Notes under the pieces: generated by a model
Told to the model about the DNA's origin: nothing
Database searches by the model: none
The model's input: the letters and a program-made list of their open reading frames with translations, nothing else
Program-made: the position numbers and the translations under genes
From: Haematobia irritans
Taxonomy: Eukaryota; Arthropoda; Insecta; Diptera; Muscidae
Reading direction: 5' to 3'
Length of the DNA: 64,000 nt
Assembly (NCBI RefSeq): GCF_050003625.1
Contig: NC_134397.1
Location: 195,879,063-195,943,062 of the forward strand
Shown: piece after piece, positions 57,272 to 64,000 of the stretch
Layout of the letters: each line of letters starts with the position of its first letter
How positions within the stretch are numbered: position 1 is the stretch's first letter

Positions 57272-58540
57272 GTTGTAGACAAGCGTTAGAATGCATTAAA
57301 AATCGAAAGAAATTATAAAAATTATTTTGCAAAATATCATAAAATTTTTTAATTCCCATTCAAAACACAGAATTCGGATAACACCTTAAGATTTGATGCA
57401 AATTCAGTGCAACGACTGTTGAAATGGTGGACACCCGTCCTATAACAAGCCCATGTTAAATTCATCGCTTCTGCGCCAATTTGCCACCACTTCCATATCC
57501 AAAGAGGACATTTTCACTACTTTTTTGTCGATTGCAATAGGTCAAAATGTTTTTGTAAGCTTATAAACAATAAAATGGACTGTGACTGATATAAATCGAC
57601 GAGCGACGTATAAATGAAAGCAAACTGTAATTGGTTGCAATACATATCATCCACTCCGTATATGATTGATAGCATAATATCTTTGCCTGTAGCTAAAACT
57701 ATCGATCCTACGACATTGAAAATATATGGAAGCAAATGTCATCATTTTGTCTTTTTTTTGTACAGCTGTCAGTCTTTTATATGAACACCCAGCCGGCTAG
57801 TCAGTTAGTCATTCTGAGCATGTGAGTGAGTGAATTAATGTTGCCATGATAATGGCTTTCATTTTCTTTGTGGTGGTTTTTATACGAACCACTGATACAT
57901 TATGACGGCAATGACGATGATGATGGCCATCTCAAAAGCCATACCGCCATGACCGCCAACAAGAAAACAGTGACTCAATAGCCCATACTTGCATGTATTT
58001 TTCCAGTGCATGTGTTGGTGAGTGCGAGTGTGCGTGTGCGTGAATAGGATTCGACGGCGTGCATAATTGTCTTTTAATGGTTTCCGAACAAAGCCACCAC
58101 CACAAACATACTCACGCATATACAAAAGTTAAATGAAAGCTGGTAGCTGGTCCTTGTTCGTTCGTAGGTTTAAATATGACCATCATAATTTTGTATGACC
58201 ACCTCAAGGCTATAGTAGCCTAAAGTGTAAGTCGCAACATTATAATTCTTTTTGTGTTTGGCTTTATTGTGGTATCATTTCATGGTGCCAGCAGCAGCAG
58301 CATCATCATCATCGTCACCATCATCTTTGGAATTTCCACGAGTTGCTAAAAGACTTAAAGTGAGAAATCAAATTAAATAAAAAGCAATTCAATATTGAAG
58401 GGAGAGAAGGAGAGAGAGTGAGAAAATGTTTTCGTTGCCTGTGAAGTACTTTATGACTTTAGTATACTAGTTATTAATAACTTTTTATGGTTTTGAAATT
58501 GGGGAAAATAAATTTGAGGCAGTTTTTACACAGAAAAAAA
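57272..58540. other. largest low-repeat island, no exon called
   Basis: The first about 130 bp belong to the repeat split by the hAT element. The rest is comparatively GC-richer and apparently unique, with CAGCAG/CATCAT trinucleotide runs at about 58285-58325 and GAGAGA at about 58405. The frames at 57517-57735 and 57880-58125 (minus) have a hydrophobic C-terminus at best and no known domain. If the window contains host regulatory DNA or an exon, this is the likeliest place. Confidence 0.4.
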
Positions 58541-58640
58541 GCAAGTATACGCAGCCGAAAGTTCGGCCAAGCCGAATTCTTCGCCATAACTTCTAAATTG
58601 TAAGTTAGCCCATATGGAGTCTTTGTTAGACAAAAAAGCA
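58541..58640 (-). mobile_element. Helentron 3' end fragment
   Basis: GCAAGTATACGCAGCCG and the hairpin TTCGGCCAAGCCGAA with flanking AAG/CTT. The 3' terminus is the same as in families 1 and 2 but with no body attached. Confidence 0.6.
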
Positions 58641-58943
58641 GACAAATTTGGAAGTTGTTCCAAAGGCACAACTTTAAAATTCGAAATTTCAGACAAGCAA
58701 AGTTTTCTTTTGACGCTAAAAAATTTTCTTTGAAAGCAAATAAAATAGTTTGGGGACAATCGTTGAATAATTTATACCATAAATTCGGGTTTATCTGCTC
58801 TACAAGGAAATACTTTATAAGAAATGGAAATTTTGTTTGTCTACAATTTCATTCCTGAGGTGGTGGGTCCACCACCATAGAATGGTAATGGGGGTATAAT
58901 AAGTTTCTCATTCCGTTTGTAACACATCAAAATATCGATTTCG

Positions 58944-59169
<226 letters not shown>

Positions 59170-59256
59170 TTGATCGGCGAGAAATTCTAAGACAATATAG
59201 CCATGTCCGTCTGTCTGTCTATTATAATCACGTTACAGCTTTCAATTATGGCACTA

Positions 59257-61610
59257 CACCCAGAAAAAGTGACCCCTTCTTAAAGTTAAAATGAACTCAT
59301 TGTGAAGAAAGTTGAACTTCGTATAGCACCAAAGACATTTTTATTTGTTTGAACCAGGGCTGTGGAGTCGGAGTGGGGGTCTGAAGATTTTGCTGGAGTA
59401 GGAGTCGGAGTCGTAAAAATTTTGCTCGACTCCGACTCCGGCTAAACCAAATTTTTTAAAACACTTCACACTTTTGTAATTAAACAAGTTTTTACGCAAA
59501 TTAGTTTCCATTACGTTATTCATTCGATCAATGTACAGCATGATTGTAAATGAAAATCAACTTCCAATTACGGCTATCTTTTTATATTTCCTAGAATGTT
59601 AGACTAGCAGATGGGCTGGATCGATCCAGTTTAATGCCCATATCAATTTATTTGAAATATTTCGAACAATCGAAATAATTTTTTTTTTAATTTTATTTAA
59701 TTTATTGGAATATTGACAGAAAATTTTTTCAAAGTTGTTTTTTATAGAAAATTTTGTCAAAATGTTATTTCTATAAAAAGTTTTGTCAAAATTTTATTTC
59801 TATAAAAAATTTATTCAAAATTTTATTACTATAGAAAATTTAGTCAAAATTTTGTTTCTATAGAATATTTTGCAAAATTTTATTTCTATAGAAAATTTTG
59901 CAAAAATTTGTTTGTTACACAAAAATTTTTTCAAAATTTTATTTCTATTGATAATTTTATTTCTATAAAAATTTAAGTCAAAATTTTATTTCTATAGAAA
60001 ATTTTGCCAAAATTTTATAGTAATAGATTGTTTTATTAGAAAATTTGGTCAACATTTTATTTTTATAGAAAAATTTGTCAAAATTTTATTTCTATAGGAA
60101 ATTTAGTCAAAATGTTGGTTCTGTAGAATATTTTTATGATAAAATTGTATTTCTAAAATTTTTATTGATAATTTTTTCATTTTATTTCTATAAGAAAAAA
60201 TTGTCAAACGTTATTTCTATAGCAAATTTTCTTAAAAATTTTTTTCTTACTGATGCTCACTGCTATAAAAATGTATTCAAAATTTTATTACTATAGAAAT
60301 ATTTTTTTTATATAAAATTTAGTCAAAATTTCGTTTCTATAGAATATTTTGCAAAATTTTATTTCTATAGAAAATTTTGCAAAATTTTGTTTGCTACACA
60401 TTTTTTTTAAATTGTATTTCTATTGATAATTTTTTAAACTTTTATTTCTATAAAAAATTTTGCCAAATTTTATTTCTATAAAAATTTTATTCAAAATTTT
60501 ATTTCTATATTTTTGATAAAAATTTGATTTCTATAGAAAATTTTGCCAAAATTTTATTTTATTTAGTCAAAATTTTATTTAATAGACAAAAATTTTTCCA
60601 AAATAAACTTTTCAATGAAGTCATATTGTCCTTATAATTAAGTGATTTGACTTAAAAATGGGTATCGTAACATGAAAGAAAAAATTTATAGGCTAAGGTC
60701 AACTTGACTTTAATAATTCAGAAAAATTCTTTAAATTTAATGAAATTGTCTTTAAATTTGTTGTCTTTTTACATCTTGACTACAAAGCAAAAAATCGTTC
60801 AAATATAGGACATGTTTTTCAAAACTTTATTTTAGAGAAGTTTTTTACTTCAAACATAGCATAATTTCTATTGGAAGTCGAGTCCTAATTTGGAAAATAA
60901 AGTTGCCGTTAACTCGTTTTTAAAGGACTTTGATAGCATATGAAGAAAAAAAGCTGAGAAAGCGAAAAATTAAAATTTGCTCCCTAGAAGCAAGTACACA
61001 AAACCTAAATTTAAAAGAGAATTGTGTCTTAAAAGTATCCTTACTTGTATTCTCCGCTTCTTTGGCTCGGAATCAATACCAAACTTTTTAAAGTAAAGAC
61101 AAAATCTTTGGAACCGAGTATGCTTTTTGTCAGTGTAGGAACTTTTCCTATAGTCTAACAATGTGTTTCCTTAAGTTTTGAAAGGATTGAATACTTCTTA
61201 GTACGAATGAACTAAAATATTTTTCTATGCCAAGTGTTATTCGTATGTATGATAAGCTTTCTATAATAAAGGAAGTTAGAATTATCATTTTATAAGAAAT
61301 CTTACTAAATTTGAGGAAACTTGGTTTTAGTTCGGTTTTTGTTTATTTTTACGAATGTTTTGTTATCAATGAATAAAATTTTCTTATTCTGTAGTAAATT
61401 CCTATACCCAGCGAAGAAAACAGTATTAGTAAAATTCCATGCCTTATTCTAGTTAATGAACAATTCCTAACTGCTTTCAGTTTAGGATTTTTTTAATGAA
61501 ACAAATAAATTTTATTATTTCACACAAAAAATTACCTTAATGGAAATAAAATGGCTAAACTAAATTGATTAACATTTTTCCTTTAGTTTCGAAGGCACTT
61601 TTTCTGGGTG
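59257..61610. mobile_element. TA-target element, CACCCAGAAAAAGTG ends
   Basis: Perfect 15-bp tips CACCCAGAAAAAGTG in inverted orientation, with TA at 59255-59256 and 61611-61612. Deleting the element and one TA restores the family-2 Helentron order (GGCACTATCGTCCTGACAT), which aligns base for base in length with GGAGCAATCGTGCTGAAAT (minus strand, about 40417). It contains one end of the CAGGGCTGTGGAGTCG family (59355-59450) and an orientation-B satellite array (59705-60600). The rest is AT-rich, without a recognisable transposase. Confidence 0.85.
59705..60600 (-). repeat. 29-bp AT satellite, orientation B, degenerate
   Basis: Diverged units within the TA-target element, with frequent length changes. 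One block of about 250 bp (59820-59970, ACTATAGAAAATTTAGTC...TTGTTACACA) recurs at about 60290-60430. Confidence 0.85.
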
Positions 61611-61649
61611 TATCGTCCTGACATATGGCACAGATTCGTTTTTTGTTTG

Positions 61650-63785
61650 CAGGCAAGTCTAGTTCGAAGATGGGTTATATCGGTCCAAGTTTTGATATAG
61701 TCCCCTTATAAACCGACCTCCCGAATTGGGGTCTTGGGTTTATAAAAACTGTAGTTTCTATCCAATTTGCCTGAAATTGGAAATATATAGGTATTTAAAG
61801 ACCATCAAAAAGTGTACCGAAAATGGTGCCTATCGCTCCATGTTTTGGTATAGCCCCCATATGGACCGATTTCCCGATTTTGCTTCTTGGACGTCTAGAA
61901 AGTGTATTTTGGAGGTATTTTAGGACCACAAAGAGGTGTGCCGAAAATGGGGTGCATCGGTCCATGTTTTGATATAGCCCCCATATAGGCCGATCTACCG
62001 ATTTTACTCCTTGGGCTTCTAGAATCCGTAGTTTTTACCCAATTTGCCTGAAATTAGAAATCTAGGACCCTTAAGACGTGTGCCGAAAATGGTGAGTACC
62101 GGTCCATGTTTGGATATAGCCACCATATAGACCGATCTCCCGATTTTATATCTTGGTCTTCTAGAACCCGTAATTTTTATCCAAATTGCCTGAAGTTGCA
62201 AATGTAAAGGTGTTCTCGGGAAATAAAGAGATGTGCCGAAAACGGTGATTATCGGTCCATGTTTTGATATAGCCCCCATATAGGCCGATCTCGCTATTTT
62301 GCTTCTTGGGCGTCTAGAAAGTGTATTTTCCATGCGATTTGCCTGAAATTGGAAATCTGGAGGTATTCTAGGACCATAAAGCCATGTGACGAAAATGGTG
62401 AGTATCGGTCCATGTTTTGATATAGCCCCCATATAGACCGATCCCCCGATTTTACTTCTTGGGCTTCTAGAACCCGTAATTTTTACCCAATTTGCCTCAA
62501 ATCGGAAATCTAGAGGTATTCTAGGACCTTAAGGGGGTGTGCCGAAAAGGGTGAGTATCGAACCATGTTTTGATATAGCCCTCATATAGGCCGATCTCCC
62601 GATTTTACTTCTTGGGCATCTAGAATCCGTAGTTTTTATCCAATTTGCCCGAAATTTGAAATCTAGAGGTATTCTAGAACCATAAAGACGTGTGTCGAAA
62701 ATGGTGAGTACCGCTCCATGTTTTGATTTAGCCCCAATATAGACCGATCTCCCGATTTTATTTCTTGGGCTTCTAGAAATCGTAGTTTTTATCCAATTTG
62801 CCTGAAGTTGGAAATGTAAAGGCATTCTTGGATAATAAAGAGATGTTCCGAAAATGGTGATTATCGGTACATGTTTTGATATAGCTCCCATATAGGCCGA
62901 TCTCCCGATTTTACTTCATGGGCGTGTAGAAAGTGTATTTTCCATGCAATTTGCCTGAAATTGGAAATCTGGAGGTAACCTAGGACCATAAAGCCATGTG
63001 ACGAAAATGGTGAGTATCGGTCCATGTTTTGATATAGCCCCCATATAGACCGATCTACCGATTTTACTTCTTGGGCTTCTAGAACCCGTAATTTTTACCC
63101 AATTTGCCTCAAATCGGAAATCTAAAGGTATTCTAGGACCTTAAGGGGGTGTGCCGAAAAGGGTGAGTATCGAACCATGTTTTGATATAGCCCTCATATA
63201 GGCCGATCTCCCGATTTTACTTCTTGGGCATCTAGAATCCGTAGTTTTTATCCAATTTGCCCGAAATTTGAAATCTAGAGGTATTCTAGAACCATAAAGA
63301 CGTGTGTCGAAAATGGTGAGTACCGCTCCATGTTTTGATTTAGCCCCAATATAGACCGATCTCCCGATTTTATTTCTTGGGCTTCTAGAAATCGTAGTTT
63401 TTATCCAATTTGCCTGAAGTTGGAAATGTAAAGGCATTCTTGGATAATAAAGAGATGTGCCGAAAATGGTGATTATCGGTACATATTTTGATATAGCCCT
63501 CATATAGGCCGATCTCCCGATTTTACTTCTTGGGCTTCTAGAATCCTTAGTTTTTATCCAATTTGCCTGAAATTTGAAACGTAGAGGTATTCTAGGAAAA
63601 TAAAGACGTGTGCCGAAAATGGTGAGTACCGGTCCATGTTTTGCTATAGCCACCATATAGACCGATCTCCCGATTTTATTTCTTGAGCTTCTAGAATCTG
63701 TAGTTTTTATCCAATTTGCCTGAAGTTGGAAATGTAGAGGTATTCGAGGACCACAAAGGGGTGTGCCGAATATATTGAGTACAGT
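61650..63785 (+). repeat. 153-bp central tandem repeats, family 2
   Basis: About fourteen units with TATAGCCCCCATATAGACCG and CCATGTTTTGATATAG. A four-unit block (612 bp = 4 x 153) is duplicated almost perfectly: about 62313-62890 and 62925-63502, as seen from identical peptide runs on the minus strand. Confidence 0.92.
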
Positions 63786-64000
63786 GTTTGATATAGCCCC
63801 CTTAGTGGCAATTCTTTTATTAAATATTTTTCTAAAAAAATTTTTTTTGTGTTATACATTGTTTCTATTTTATTTTTGTTTTCGCCATATATTTTTGTAT
63901 AATTATATTTTTTTCCATTAAAAATCAACAAAAAATTAATAATTATCGTATTTTGCAAAGCCTTCTCAAAAGAACTTCCATGGTAGTGAAAAAGTTAAAC
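63786..64000. other. AT-rich edge, no feature recognised
   Basis: Poly-T and AT-rich sequence after the last repeat unit. The 83-codon minus frame here is lysine/asparagine-rich low complexity. Confidence 0.4.

Overview
This window looks like gene-poor, very AT-rich genomic DNA from a higher (calyptrate, probably muscid) fly. I infer that from repeat families: Helentron/DINE-like elements with a GTCY-type microsatellite core, a tRNA-derived SINE with a CCTAA tail, and a Tc1/mariner element of DD37E type. I find no intact host protein gene, rRNA gene, tRNA gene, CRISPR array or operon. Every long open frame is either a transposase remnant or an accident of a stop-poor tandem repeat. The species assignment is from memory of such repeats and is not proven here.

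Four repeat systems fill most of the window. (1) A 29-bp AT satellite runs in one orientation (A, GAC) at 1-415, 981-1594, 4013-7888, 9197-12324, 31537-33455 and 34655-34850. It runs in the other orientation (B, GTC) at 15045-15202, 21690-22070, 45470-47400, 49520-50752, 52085-53945, 54315-54775 and 59705-60600. (2) Helentron/DINE-like non-autonomous elements fall into three families. They share a 5' hairpin (TATACCC...GGGTATA), a TA/GTCY core, 153-bp central tandem repeats and a 3' hairpin followed by ACTTGT. They lie at 14149-17111 (nested), 20184-22305, 25866-27836, 28241-29125, 29161-30055, 33457-34615, 37812-40617, 44110-45425, 55688-57070 and 58858-63785. (3) A GC-richer 29-bp minisatellite occupies 42455-43857. 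(4) Cut-and-paste elements have readable target-site duplications: hAT-like elements at 1783-2319, 13181-13939, 36272-36950 and 54925-57263; a DD37E mariner at 18908-20181; a PIF/Harbinger-like element at 24214-25200; TA-target elements at 23468-25831, 38002-39130, 44669-44918, 51453-51884 and 59257-61610; and a mariner-type transposase remnant at 41040-41760.

Insertion is heavily nested, so relative ages can be read: a hAT element inside a SINE, Harbinger inside an AATTGA-rich TA element, a family-3 Helentron inside a hAT element, and a TA element inside a family-2 Helentron. The regions I cannot assign to a repeat are roughly 2501-4012, 7889-9196, 12325-13172, 17112-17390, 18206-18905, 22861-23465, 27837-28240, 30056-31340, 34887-36263, 47532-49519 and 57272-58540. 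They show no recognisable exon.

The most notable observation concerns the 153-bp repeats of the three Helentron families. All three are exactly 51 codons long and still align in one reading frame (MGAI...P...T.F...KFQ). Their 5' hairpins keep the stem while the sequence changes. The second is that satellite arrays here seem to grow out of short tandem modules carried by mobile elements.
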